A stretch of DNA of 64,000 bases from Burkholderia diffusa (GCF_902499115.1 NZ_CABVPN010000007.1:167158-231157); one strand, 5' to 3'. Shown: positions 8,534 through 17,576, numbered from the stretch's first letter. Notes: generated by a model from the sequence alone, not told the origin. Numbers and translations: made by a program.

Positions 8534-9334
8534 ATGACTGAAGCACATCGCGGTACCGCCGTCATTACCGGCGCATCGTCCGGCATCGGCGCGATCTATG
8601 CGGACCGCCTCGCGCGCCGCGGCTACGACCTGATCCTGGTCGCACGCAACCGCGACCGGCTGGCCACGCTTGCCGAGCGCATCACGAACGACACGCAGCG
8701 CAGCGTCGAGATCGTCGGCGCGAACCTCGACGACCGCGCGGCGCTCGCCACCGTCGAGGCGAAGCTGAAGCAGGACGCGAGCATCACACTGCTCGTCAAC
8801 AACGCGGGCGTCGGCACGCACACGTCGCTGCTCGACAGCGACGTCGACGCGATGACGCGGACGATCGACCTGAACGTGACCGCGCTCACGCGCCTGACCT
8901 ATGCCGCCGTACCCGGCTTCGTGGCGCGCGGGCGCGGCGCCGTGATCAACATCTCGTCGATCGTCGCGCTGTCACCGGAAACGCTCAACGGCGTCTACGG
9001 CGGCAGCAAGGCATTCGTGCTCGCGTTCAGCCAGTCGCTGCACCACGAACTCGCGGACCACGGCGTGCAGGTGCAGGCCGTGCTGCCCGGCGCGACGGCC
9101 ACCGACTTCTGGCAGACCGGCGGCCTGCCGCTCGAACACCTGCCGAAGGAGATCGTGATGTCGGCCTCGGACCTGGTCGACGCAGCGCTGGTCGGCTTCG
9201 ATCGCGGCGAGCTCGTGACGATTCCGTCGCTGCACGCGGCCGACGAATGGGATGCGTACGAGGCCGCGCGCCGCACGATGGCGCCGCACCTGTCGACGGA
9301 TTCGCCGGCGCCGCGCTACGCGGTTGCGCGCTAG
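8534..9334 (+). CDS. Short-chain dehydrogenase/reductase
   Basis: A 266-residue classical SDR using NAD(P)H. It shows the TGASSGIG cofactor motif (residues ~12-19), LVNNAGVG, and the catalytic S...YGGSK pair (Ser in INISSIVAL, Tyr and Lys in VYGGSK). The basic residues after the glycine motif (LVARNRDR) suggest NADP preference. Start at ATG 8534, since upstream frame sequence has no SDR similarity. Divergent from the GlxA-type regulator, which likely controls it. Substrate not determinable. Confidence 0.88.
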   Translation: MTEAHRGTAVITGASSGIGAIYADRLARRGYDLILVARNRDRLATLAERITNDTQRSVEIVGANLDDRAALATVEAKLKQDASITLLVNNAGVGTHTSLLDSDVDAMTRTIDLNVTALTRLTYAAVPGFVARGRGAVINISSIVALSPETLNGVYGGSKAFVLAFSQSLHHELADHGVQVQAVLPGATATDFWQTGGLPLEHLPKEIVMSASDLVDAALVGFDRGELVTIPSLHAADEWDAYEAARRTMAPHLSTDSPAPRYAVAR

Positions 9335-9592
9335 TCGGGCAGTATCCGCGTCGCGCCCGTGCTGTCCGGGCGCGACGCTCCCGAATCGACGCGCGTCGAC
9401 GGCGCTTGCGCCACCGCAGCCGTCGACGCCGGGACGCATTCCGGACCCTGCGTTGCGTTCCCGCCAAAGCCGGTTGCGCCCCGCTTGCCACGCATTTCCC
9501 GCGACGATAAGCTGCGCGATTGCAACTCCCGAAGCAGCGCCAGGCGGCATTCGTCCGATCATCGGCGCAATCGACCGTCGCGGAATTCAACC

Positions 9593-11383
9593 ATGCGGTT
9601 CCGAATGTTCACCTCCGGGGCCGGCGACACACCCGCCTCCTCTCGCGTTCCCGCCGACGATCGCCCGGCGCTCGCGCCGTTGCCCGAACTCGAGACCGTG
9701 TGCCGTCTCGCCCGCGCGCACGTCGGCACGGCTGGCGCGTTCGTCACTTACGCCGAAGCCGGCACACAGCATGTGGTCGCGTCCGACGGGACGCTGCCCG
9801 CCACGCTTTCTTCCGTGCACTTCCCGCAGCGTGTCGAGCGCACCTCGGCGCCCGACCGGCGATTCATCACGCCCGATGCGGGTGGCCTGCCGCTCGACGC
9901 ACCGCATATCGTCGCGGCCTGCGAACTGATTGCGGCCGACGGCACCACGCGTGGCGCACTGTGTATCGTCGACGACGCGGGCCTGATGCTCGACGCCGCG
10001 CAACGCGCTTTCCTGCATGACCTTGCCACGCTCGCGGAACACGCGATCGCCCGCGCGAACGCGCAGGCCGCGCTGCACGAACGGCTCGGCATCGTCGCGG
10101 AACGCAGCGCGCTGACCACGCTCGCGCTGACCGAAAGCGGCACCGGCGTGTGGGATCGCAACGTGGAAACCGGCGAGATCCATTATTCGGCGGCCTGGAA
10201 GGCGCTGCTCGGCTACGCGCCCCACGAACTGACGAGCCGGATCGAGGATGCGTACGAACGGCTGCACCCGGACGATGTCGCCGACGTGAAGGCCGCGATG
10301 ATCGCGCATTTCGAAAACCGCACCGACAGCTATGCGGTCGAGCACCGCATTCGCTGCAAGAACGGCACGTACAAATGGATCTGCAGCCGCGGCAAGGTCA
10401 TCTCCCGCGACAGCAACGGGCGGGCGTTGCGCATGGTCGGCACGACCACGGACATCACCGCGCTGCGCGAACTCGCCGGCCGGCTGAGCGACTCCGTCAC
10501 GCTCGTGACGAACCTGACCGATCAGGTTCCCGGTCTCGTGTTCCAGCTGCGGCAGACCGCCGACGGCCGCCGGTTCTTTTCGTACGCGAGCGCGGGTGTG
10601 CGCGACATCTACGAACTGACGCCCGAGCAGATTGCCCACGACGCGGATGCGGTCGAGACCCGGATTCATCCGGCCGATCTGGTCGCCTACCGCCAGTCGC
10701 TGCTGACGTCGGCCGAGCGACTGGCACCGTGGCGGCTCGAATACCGCGTGCTGCTGCCGGACCAGGGGATGCGCTGGCGCGAAGGCGACGCACGGCCGCA
10801 ACGCATGCCGGACGGCGGCACGGTCTGGCACGGCTTCATCACGGATGCGACCGAGCGCAAGCACATCGAGACCGAGCTGCACCGGATGGCGACGACCGAT
10901 CACCTGACCGAACTGTCGAACCGCCACGCGTTCATGCGGCTAGGCGAAGCCGCGTTGCGCCGCGTGCGCGCGACCGGCCAGGACGCCGCGGTGCTGATGC
11001 TCGACCTCGACCACTTCAAGGCGCTGAACGACCGCTGGGGACATCCGTTCGGCGATCGCGCGCTCCGGCATTTCGCGCGGCTGCTGCTCACGGAAATCGG
11101 GCCGGACGGCATCGTCGGGCGCATCGGCGGCGAAGAATTCGCGATCGTGCTGCCGCACGCCGGAATCGATGCGGCGTGCGCGCTCGCGCGGCGCGTGCAG
11201 CAGCGCGCGGCCGATTCCCGGCTCGTGCACGAGGATCAGGCGCTTGCGCTGACCGTCAGCATCGGCATCGACGCGATGCGGACGTCCGACTTGGGCGCGT
11301 ACCAGGCGCTATCGCGTGCGGACAAGGCGCTGTATGTCGCGAAGGAACGCGGCCGCAACCGGATCGAGGTGTATCGACCCTAG
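9593..11383 (+). CDS. GAF-PAS-PAS-GGDEF diguanylate cyclase
   Basis: A 596-residue cytosolic signalling protein without membrane segments. Domains in order: GAF (~20-170), PAS with PAC (~180-300; ESGTGVWDRN, ICSRGKVISRDSNGR), a second PAS (~310-425; VPGLVFQL), and a GGDEF domain (~430-596). The active-site motif is present as GRIGGEEFAIVLP near residue 512, and the Mg-binding LMLDLDHFKALND is intact, so cyclic-di-GMP synthesis is expected. The RxxD inhibitory site reads IGPD, lacking the arginine, so product inhibition may be absent. ATG 9593 was chosen because the GAF domain starts soon after it. It ends only 26 bases from a convergent MFS gene. Confidence 0.88.
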   Translation: MRFRMFTSGAGDTPASSRVPADDRPALAPLPELETVCRLARAHVGTAGAFVTYAEAGTQHVVASDGTLPATLSSVHFPQRVERTSAPDRRFITPDAGGLPLDAPHIVAACELIAADGTTRGALCIVDDAGLMLDAAQRAFLHDLATLAEHAIARANAQAALHERLGIVAERSALTTLALTESGTGVWDRNVETGEIHYSAAWKALLGYAPHELTSRIEDAYERLHPDDVADVKAAMIAHFENRTDSYAVEHRIRCKNGTYKWICSRGKVISRDSNGRALRMVGTTTDITALRELAGRLSDSVTLVTNLTDQVPGLVFQLRQTADGRRFFSYASAGVRDIYELTPEQIAHDADAVETRIHPADLVAYRQSLLTSAERLAPWRLEYRVLLPDQGMRWREGDARPQRMPDGGTVWHGFITDATERKHIETELHRMATTDHLTELSNRHAFMRLGEAALRRVRATGQDAAVLMLDLDHFKALNDRWGHPFGDRALRHFARLLLTEIGPDGIVGRIGGEEFAIVLPHAGIDAACALARRVQQRAADSRLVHEDQALALTVSIGIDAMRTSDLGAYQALSRADKALYVAKERGRNRIEVYRP

Positions 11384-11409
11384 CCGCGCACCGCGCCGGT
11401 GCACACCCG

Positions 11410-12759
11410 TCAACGCGACGCGAGCGCCGCGTCACGCGAGGTCGCGCGCACGCCCAGCAGCATCGCGACCGCGCATGCGGCCAGCAATCCCGCGATCATC
11501 AGCATCGCCGAGTCCATGCTGCCGGTGCGGGTGCGAATCATCCCGACGATCCACGGCGTGATCATCCCGCTCGATACGCCGATGCTGCTGATCAGCGCGA
11601 TCCCGCCCGCCGCGCCGGCGCCGGAGAAATACGCGGACGGCACGGCCCAGAACACCGGATGCGCGGCGAAGATCAGCATCGCCGCGATCGACAGCAGCGC
11701 CATCATCGCGACGATGCTCGGCAGGTGCAGCGTCAGCAACGCGAGCGTCAGCGCGCCGCCGAATGCGCACGCGGCGAAGTGCCAACGACGCTCGCGCCTG
11801 CGGTCCGAGCGCCGCGCGATCACGAGCAGGCCGGCCGCGCCGATCGCGTTCGGCACGATCGACAGCAGGCTGATCTGCACGACGTCGTGAATGCCGAATT
11901 CGCGAATCATCAGCGGCATCCAGAACAGCAGCATCAGCAGCGCGGTCGTCAGCGAAAAATAGATGAACGCGAACAGGTAGGTGCGCGGCTCGGCCAGCAC
12001 CTGCCGCAGCGATGCGGCCGCGTGCGCGGGTGCGGCCGCGCGATCGGCGGCCAGGTCGGCCTCGAGCCGTTGCCGGTCGTCGTCGGACAGCCAGCGCGCC
12101 TGTTCGGGGCGGTCGCACAGCCAGAACCACGCGATCACGCCGAGCAGGATCGCGGGCGCGCCCTCGATCGCGAACATCCACTGCCAGCCGTGCAGCCCGA
12201 GCACGCCGGACATCCCGCGCATCAGCCAGCCCGACAGCAGCCCGCCGACCATCCCGGCCACCGCGACGCCCGCATAGAAGATCGACAGCACCGACGCGCG
12301 CCGGCGCGCGGGATACCAGTACGTCAGGTAGAACACGACACCGGGGAAGAAGCCGGCCTCGAAAAGCCCGAGCAGGAAGCGCAGCACGTAGAAGTGCTTC
12401 GCGCTGTCGACGGTGATCATCGCGACCGACACCGCGCCCCACAGGAACATGATCCGCGCGAACGTGCGGCGCGCGCCGAAGCGGCGCAGCAGCGCGTTGC
12501 TCGGCACCTCGAACAGCACGTAGCCGACGAAGAACAGCACCGCGCCGAGGCTGTACATCGCGTCGGTCAGGCCGAGATCCTGCCGCATCTGCAACTGCGC
12601 GAAGCCGATGTTGCTGCGGTCGAGGATCGACACGATGTAGCAGATGAACAGGAACGGCACGATCCGCACGCCGATGCGGCGGTACAGCGCGTCGTTGTCC
12701 GACGGGCGCGACGCGGATGCGACGGGATGCGCGGCGTCCGCTTGAAGATGGGCTGACAT
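11410..12759 (-). CDS. MFS transporter, anion:cation symporter family (copy 1)
   Basis: A 449-residue inner-membrane carrier with 12 predicted helices. The N-terminal signature is that of tartrate/phthalate/glucarate-type symporters: VPFLFICYIVSILDRSNIGFAQLQM followed by FEVPSNALLRRFGARR. The start at 12759 has AGGAGA upstream. A longer open frame continues into the next gene but is fortuitous. It is 45-50% similar by eye to the adjacent upstream MFS protein, so the two are tandem paralogues. It is the distal gene of a probable operon with that paralogue and an MBL-fold protein; the substrate is probably an organic anion. Confidence 0.88.
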   Translation of the reverse strand: MSAHLQADAAHPVASASRPSDNDALYRRIGVRIVPFLFICYIVSILDRSNIGFAQLQMRQDLGLTDAMYSLGAVLFFVGYVLFEVPSNALLRRFGARRTFARIMFLWGAVSVAMITVDSAKHFYVLRFLLGLFEAGFFPGVVFYLTYWYPARRRASVLSIFYAGVAVAGMVGGLLSGWLMRGMSGVLGLHGWQWMFAIEGAPAILLGVIAWFWLCDRPEQARWLSDDDRQRLEADLAADRAAAPAHAAASLRQVLAEPRTYLFAFIYFSLTTALLMLLFWMPLMIREFGIHDVVQISLLSIVPNAIGAAGLLVIARRSDRRRERRWHFAACAFGGALTLALLTLHLPSIVAMMALLSIAAMLIFAAHPVFWAVPSAYFSGAGAAGGIALISSIGVSSGMITPWIVGMIRTRTGSMDSAMLMIAGLLAACAVAMLLGVRATSRDAALASR

Positions 12760-12848
12760 CGATCGTCTCCTCGATGGATGCGAATACGGGGCCTGCAGGA
12801 CACGCAACGCCGGACGCCACCGGCCCGCATGCAGCGCCCCGCCGTGGT

Positions 12849-14216
12849 TCAGGCCCGCCGCGCGGGTTCGCCCTTCACGCCGAGCATCAGCGCCGCGCCG
12901 CTCAGCGCGAGCAGCGCCGCCAGCAGGTACACGGCGAGATCCATGCTGCCGGTGCGCGTGCGGATCAGCCCGATCACCCACGGGCTGACGATGCCGCTCG
13001 TGATCCCGATGCTGCTGATCAGCGCTATCCCTGCCGCGGCCGCATTTCCCGACAGATAGCGGGTCGGCACGGCCCAGAAGATCGGCAGCGCGGCGAAGAT
13101 CAGCGTCGCCGCGATCGACAGGCACGCAAGCATCGCCGCGAAGCTGTGCAGGTGCAGCGTCAGCGCCGCGAGTGCGAGCCCGCCGCCGATCGTGCAGCAT
13201 GCGAAGTGCTTGCGGCGCTCGCCGGTGCGGTCCGAGCGGCGCGCGATGAGGATCAGCCCCACCGCGCCGACCGCGTTCGGCACGACCGTGTAGAGGCTCA
13301 CGGCCACGACGTCGGTCACGCCGAAGTCGCGGATCATCAGCGGCATCCAGAAATTGAGCGTCAGCGACGCGCAGGTCAGCGAGAAGTAGACGAACGCGAA
13401 CAGGTAGACGCGCGGGTTCGCGAGCGCGGCCATCAGGCTGCGTGTGTCGTGCGCGCCGTGCGCACGGCTGTCGCCGCACAGCGCGGCGACGCGCGCCTTT
13501 TCGTCGGACGTGAGCCACGCGGCGTCCTGCGGCCGGTCGACGAGATAGGCAAACGCGAAGCACGCGAGCACGATCGCCGGCGCACCTTCGATCGCGAACA
13601 TCCACTGCCAGCCGTACAGCCCGAGCACGCCGCTCATGTCGCGCATGATCCAGCCCGACATCAGGCCGCCGAGCACGCCGGCCACCGCGACGCCCGCGAA
13701 GAAGACCGAGATCGCCGCCGCGCGGCGGTTCGCGGGGAACCAGTAGGTCAGGTACAGAACGATGCCGGGAAAGAAACCGGCCTCGAACACGCCGAGCAGG
13801 AAGCGCAGCACGTAGAAATGCGACGGCTGCGACACGAACATCATCCCGGTCGACGCGATGCCCCACAGCAGCATGATCCGCGTGAACGTGCGGCGCGCGC
13901 CGAAGCGCGCGAGCAGCAAGTTGCTCGGCACCTCGCAGAACACGTAGCCGACGTAGAACACCGCGGCGCCGAGGCCGTACATCGCATCGCTGAAGCCGAG
14001 GTCGTGCTTCATCTGCAACTGCGCGAAGCCGATGTTGATACGGTCGAGGAACGACACGACGTAGCAGAGGAACAGGAACGGCACGATCCGCCATGCAATC
14101 TTGCGGAACAGCAGCGCGTCGCCGGCGTCCGACGCCGGTGTGGATTCATATGTGGAAGCCGACGCCGCAACACTCGCGTGCGCGATCGTCGCTTCGGCGG
14201 GAAGCGATCGGGGCAT
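12849..14216 (-). CDS. MFS transporter, anion:cation symporter family (copy 2)
   Basis: A 455-residue MFS symporter paralogous to the neighbouring copy. It has the same signature stretches (VPFLFLCYVVSFLDRINIGFAQLQM, CEVPSNLLLARFGARR, GVLGLYGWQWMFAIEGAPA) and 12 predicted helices. I used the ATG at 14216, preceded by GGAGAGAG, instead of an upstream ATG at 14285 that adds a basic tail. The gap to copy 1 is 89 bases and to the MBL-fold gene 182 bases, all on one strand. The N-terminus is about 25 residues longer and Ser/Ala-rich, unlike copy 1. Two adjacent carriers suggest related but different substrates or an import/export pair. Confidence 0.88.
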   Translation of the reverse strand: MPRSLPAEATIAHASVAASASTYESTPASDAGDALLFRKIAWRIVPFLFLCYVVSFLDRINIGFAQLQMKHDLGFSDAMYGLGAAVFYVGYVFCEVPSNLLLARFGARRTFTRIMLLWGIASTGMMFVSQPSHFYVLRFLLGVFEAGFFPGIVLYLTYWFPANRRAAAISVFFAGVAVAGVLGGLMSGWIMRDMSGVLGLYGWQWMFAIEGAPAIVLACFAFAYLVDRPQDAAWLTSDEKARVAALCGDSRAHGAHDTRSLMAALANPRVYLFAFVYFSLTCASLTLNFWMPLMIRDFGVTDVVAVSLYTVVPNAVGAVGLILIARRSDRTGERRKHFACCTIGGGLALAALTLHLHSFAAMLACLSIAATLIFAALPIFWAVPTRYLSGNAAAAGIALISSIGITSGIVSPWVIGLIRTRTGSMDLAVYLLAALLALSGAALMLGVKGEPARRA

Positions 14217-14398
14217 GTCTCTCTCCAAACGGGCCGCGCGATTCGAGCGCGCAGCAGTCTCCGAGGGCGTACGTGCGCCCTGCATTCTTGTGAGACCGGA
14301 AGCCGGCGCCCTGAACCGCGGCCCAATGCCGCCGTCGTTCAGGCGCCTTCAGTAAAACGGCACGACGCCCGCCTGGACACCGCGCCGCGGTGAGCGGC

Positions 14399-15358
14399 TC
14401 AGTCCTGCAGCGCGTCCCACATTTCCTTGTCGCGCTGCGCGGTCCAGATGCGCGGATGCGTGATGCCGCTCGCCTCGTCGAACGCGCGCGACACGTCGAA
14501 CGGCAAACAGTGCTCGTAGATGAACACGTGGCCGAACTTCGGATCCATCGCTTCGCGCGTGAGCGCCATCGACGCCTTCAGGTCGAGCTTGCGCTCGACG
14601 GCTTTGCGGCCCTGCGCGAGCAGCGTCGTCACGAAGTCCTTCGTGTAGTCGAGGCCCTTGTCGACCTCGGCCGGATTCAGCAACGCGGGGCCGCGGCCGG
14701 GCACGAGCTTTTCCGCGCCGAGCGCGCGCAGCGCCTCGAGCGTGGCCGGCCATTGTTCGAGCTGCGCGTCGCCGCAATAGCAGGCCGCGTCGTATTCGAC
14801 CAGGTCGCCGGAGAACAGCACCTTCTGCGACGGCAGCCAGACGATCGTGTCGCCCTTCGTGTGGCCCGAGCCGACGTGCATGATCTTCACTTCGAGCTTG
14901 CCGAGGAACAGCGTGATCTCGCGCTCGAACACGAGCGTCGGCCAGGTCAGGCCCGGCACCGTCTCGACGCCCGCGAACAGGCGCGGAAAGCGTTCGATCT
15001 CCGACTTCATGTCGGCCTCGCCGCGCTCGACGATCATCTCGTACGTGCCGCGGCTCGCGATCACGTGCTGCGCGCCTTCGTCGAAATACGCGGACGCGCC
15101 GAGCACGCGCACCGCGTGGTAATGCGACAGCACGACGTGCTTGATCGGCTTGTCGGTCACGCTGCGGATCTTCGCGATCAGGTCTTGCGCCATCGCCGGC
15201 GTCGCGGTCGTGTCGACGATCAGCACGCTGTCGTCGCCGATGATCACGCCCGAGTTCGGATCGCCTTCGGCGGTGTACGCGTACGCGTTCTCGGACAACT
15301 GCGTCCAGGTGACTTTCTTCTCTTCCAGATCGGCTTGGGAGGCGAATGCTTTGGCCAT
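14399..15358 (-). CDS. MBL-fold metallohydrolase with altered metal site
   Basis: A 319-residue metallo-beta-lactamase-fold protein. It has the N-terminal strand pattern (GVIIGDDSVLIVDTTAT), the metal loop LSHYHAVRVLGA with H79 and H81, GSGHTKGDTIV with H166, and LFSGDLVEYDAACYCGD with D185. The canonical HxHxDH loop reads HYHAVR, so the Asp and His of the second metal site are V83 and R84. A mononuclear metal site is therefore expected. It is first in a probable operon with two MFS carriers and is divergent from the double-IclR regulator, with a good promoter upstream. It is likely a hydrolase or lactonase for an aromatic or organic acid; the substrate is unknown. Confidence 0.82.
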   Translation of the reverse strand: MAKAFASQADLEEKKVTWTQLSENAYAYTAEGDPNSGVIIGDDSVLIVDTTATPAMAQDLIAKIRSVTDKPIKHVVLSHYHAVRVLGASAYFDEGAQHVIASRGTYEMIVERGEADMKSEIERFPRLFAGVETVPGLTWPTLVFEREITLFLGKLEVKIMHVGSGHTKGDTIVWLPSQKVLFSGDLVEYDAACYCGDAQLEQWPATLEALRALGAEKLVPGRGPALLNPAEVDKGLDYTKDFVTTLLAQGRKAVERKLDLKASMALTREAMDPKFGHVFIYEHCLPFDVSRAFDEASGITHPRIWTAQRDKEMWDALQD

Positions 15359-15403
15359 GTTGCGTTCCGTGGCTGCGAGCCATGTGTTGAGGGGAGTGAG
15401 CGG

Positions 15404-15432
15404 ATCATCTGCCCGCGACGATTATTTGTCAA
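15404..15432 (-). promoter_or_regulatory. Sigma70-type promoter for the MBL-MFS-MFS operon
   Basis: Read on the minus strand, TTGACA (15432-15427) is followed after 17 bases by GATGAT (15409-15404), giving a consensus -35 and a four-of-six -10 about 45 bases before the MBL-fold start. The -35 lies inside a perfect palindrome, which suggests repression by a bound regulator. Confidence 0.55.
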
Positions 15433-15439
15433 TGACAAA
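15425..15439. promoter_or_regulatory. Perfect palindrome, probable operator of the double-IclR regulator
   Basis: TTTGTCA-A-TGACAAA is a perfect 7+1+7 inverted repeat in the divergent region between the MBL-fold and IclR-type genes. It overlaps the -35 of the minus-strand promoter and lies about 100 bases before the regulator's start. Assignment to that regulator is by position only. Confidence 0.55.
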
Positions 15440-15535
15440 GTCGCTTGCTATTGTTTAATACGGGTAAACCTGTGGGCTGGCGCGTCAAATGGCGTCGGAT
15501 ACCATGCGGGGTTTCGTCAACGGAAGAATCATCGC

Positions 15536-17188
15536 GTGCAGAACCATGAAGTCAGCGCGGACGACGCGCCGCCCAAGGCGCAGCGCGGGATCCAGAGCGT
15601 CGAGGTCGGCGGCCGGCTGCTCGACGCGCTCGCGCGCCGGCGCAAGCCGCTCGGGCTGTCGGAGCTGGCGGCCGCGGCCGACCTGTCGACCGCGCAGGCG
15701 CACACCTATCTCGTCAGCCTGACGCGGCTCGCGCTCGTGAAGCGCGATGCGCTCACGGGCAACTACGAGCCAGGGCCGCTGTCGCTGCGGCTCGGGCTGA
15801 TGTCGATCGAGCGCCAGCCGGCCTATCGCGCGGCGCTGCCGCACGCGGCGCGGCTCGCGGAAGCGGTCGGCCTGAGCGTCGCGCTGTCGGTGCCGGGCGT
15901 GCTCGGGCCCACGATCGTGCGCATCGAGCATGGCGGCTATCCGCTGCACGTGAACCTGCACGTCGGATCGGTGATGTCGCTTGACATGACGGCGACCGGC
16001 CGGGTGTTCCGCGCGTTCGGCGACCCCGCGCAGCTCGACGCGATGGCGGCCAGCCAGGCCGGCGCCGGCGACACGCTCGCGGGTGCGGAAGGCGTCCAGC
16101 CCACGTCCGACGCCGGCGCGTGGCAGGCCGAACTCGACGCGATCCGCGCGCGCGGGATCGAGCGCGGCGTGGACCGGCCGAGCCCCGGCGTCAGCGCGAT
16201 GTGCGTGCCGGTGCTGGACGCAGACGGACGCCTGCAACTCGCGTTGACGGTGATCGGCTCGACCGGATCGATCGATGTCGGATGGGACGGCCCGATCGCG
16301 ACGGCGCTGCGCGACGCGGCACGGCAAGCCACTGCGTCGCTCGGCGCGGGACGCGATGCGCCGCCGATCGCGCCGGGCATGCTCCCGGCCACGCAGCGCA
16401 TGCCGCCCGCGCTCGCTGACGATACGAAAGCGCAACGCGGCATCAACGCGCTCGACAGCACGGGCGAACTGCTGCTGGCACTCGTCTCGGCGGGTCGTGC
16501 ACTGCCGCTGCGCGACCTCGCGGCGGCGGCCGGCATGCCGGCCGCGAAGGCATTTCCGCATCTGGTGAGCCTGCAGAAGATCGGCCTGCTGAGCCGCGAC
16601 GACGCCGGCTGCTTCGGCGGCGGGCCGCTCGCCCAGGCGCTCGGCCTGATCGCGATGCAGCGCGTGTCGCCGACGCGCGATGCGGAAGCCGAGATCGTCG
16701 CGCTGGCGGCCGCGACCGACATGAGCGTGGCTGCCGCGACGCTCGGGCCGCTCGGGCCGACCGTGATCCGCCTCGAGGAATCCGCCCGGCCGCAGCACGT
16801 GAGCCTGCAGGTCGGCACGGTGATGTCGCTCGTGAATACCGCGATAGGGCGGATCTTCGCGGCCGGCATGTCCGACGACGTGCTGGCCGGCCTGCTGACC
16901 GACGAGCCGGTGCGCCTCGCCGGCCGCGCGACGCAGATCGACGACGCATTCCGCGCGCGGCTCGCGACGATCCGCGCGGACGAGCTCGATTTCGCGTTCG
17001 ATGCACCGGTGCCGGGCATCGGGACGATCGCCGCGCCCGTGTTCGATCACACCGGCAGCATCCGGCTCGTGATCGCGATCATCGGTTCGTCGCGCGGCTT
17101 CCCGCGCGGGCCAGAAAGCGAACTCGCGCATGCGCTGCTCGCCGCGACGCGCCGCCTGTCGTGGCGCTTCGGATGGATCGGCGGGTAA
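15536..17188 (+). CDS. Tandem IclR-IclR fusion transcriptional regulator
   Basis: A 550-residue protein composed of two complete IclR units; ordinary IclR regulators have about 250-280 residues. Unit 1 (~15-285) starts KAQRGIQSVEVGGRLLDAL with helix-turn-helix LSELAAAADLSTAQAHTYLV and an effector domain. Unit 2 (~298-550) starts KAQRGINALDSTGELLLAL with HTH LRDLAAAAGMPAAKAFPHLV and a second effector domain. The joined frame has no stop between units. I chose the GTG at 15536 with GGAAGAA upstream, because no ATG fits near the first domain. It is divergent from the MBL-MFS-MFS operon and probably regulates it. Both effector halves share VMSL and GPT.IR motifs, so an internal duplication is likely. 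Confidence 0.85.
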   Translation: MQNHEVSADDAPPKAQRGIQSVEVGGRLLDALARRRKPLGLSELAAAADLSTAQAHTYLVSLTRLALVKRDALTGNYEPGPLSLRLGLMSIERQPAYRAALPHAARLAEAVGLSVALSVPGVLGPTIVRIEHGGYPLHVNLHVGSVMSLDMTATGRVFRAFGDPAQLDAMAASQAGAGDTLAGAEGVQPTSDAGAWQAELDAIRARGIERGVDRPSPGVSAMCVPVLDADGRLQLALTVIGSTGSIDVGWDGPIATALRDAARQATASLGAGRDAPPIAPGMLPATQRMPPALADDTKAQRGINALDSTGELLLALVSAGRALPLRDLAAAAGMPAAKAFPHLVSLQKIGLLSRDDAGCFGGGPLAQALGLIAMQRVSPTRDAEAEIVALAAATDMSVAAATLGPLGPTVIRLEESARPQHVSLQVGTVMSLVNTAIGRIFAAGMSDDVLAGLLTDEPVRLAGRATQIDDAFRARLATIRADELDFAFDAPVPGIGTIAAPVFDHTGSIRLVIAIIGSSRGFPRGPESELAHALLAATRRLSWRFGWIGG

Positions 17189-17391
17189 GCACCGCTCTGC
17201 TGCCGCCCCCTTTCTCCCCGCCTGACATCCCTTTCCGTCCGTCAATGCGCGGCCGTGCTCGCCACGGCCTCGTTACGCCTGTCCGCCATGCAGGCTCAGG
17301 CGCAATTCATGTTGCGCAGCAGCAACAGAAATTGTCAGTAATTCTCATATAACGAAATCGCATTTCACAACGCGGCGACGCTCCTCTATCA

Positions 17392-17407
17392 TTAGGGTTA
17401 TCCCTAA
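17392..17407. promoter_or_regulatory. TTAGGG-TTAT-CCCTAA inverted repeat before a small ORF
   Basis: A 6+4+6 inverted repeat with perfect arms, set 25 bases before the ATG of a 47-codon ORF in otherwise unremarkable sequence. Its place fits a regulator site or core promoter element. No regulator can be named from this sequence. Confidence 0.45.
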
Positions 17408-17432
17408 CTCGCCACCTACATGGGGCTTCGTC

Positions 17433-17576
17433 ATGCAAACGTCTAATGTCTCCGATCGTTCCACCCAATCCTCTGGCTGGCTCGCACGTGTTGGCGAGCT
17501 GCTTGCAGAAGCATGGGCACTGCACCTCGAGAATTGCGAAGTCATCGCTGAAGCGCACGCACGCCTGCCGCGCTGA
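17433..17576 (+). CDS. Hypothetical small protein, 47 residues
   Basis: A short ORF encoding a polar Ser/Thr-rich start (MQTSNVSDRSTQSSGWLARV) followed by an amphipathic helix (GELLAEAWALHLENCEVIAEAHARL). There is no signal peptide or membrane segment. Support comes from the conspicuous palindrome 25 bases upstream, the isolated position in a 660-base gap between larger genes, and a plausible folded helix. There is no clear ribosome-binding site (GGGGC is weak), so expression is unproven. I do not recognise a family. A shadow ORF overlaps in another frame. Confidence 0.4.
   Translation: MQTSNVSDRSTQSSGWLARVGELLAEAWALHLENCEVIAEAHARLPR

Noticed and set aside
11410..14094. 894-residue minus-strand ORF spanning both MFS genes
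   Set aside because: Its upstream 440 residues are an out-of-frame shadow of the second MFS gene; the actual gene starts at 12759 with a ribosome-binding site.
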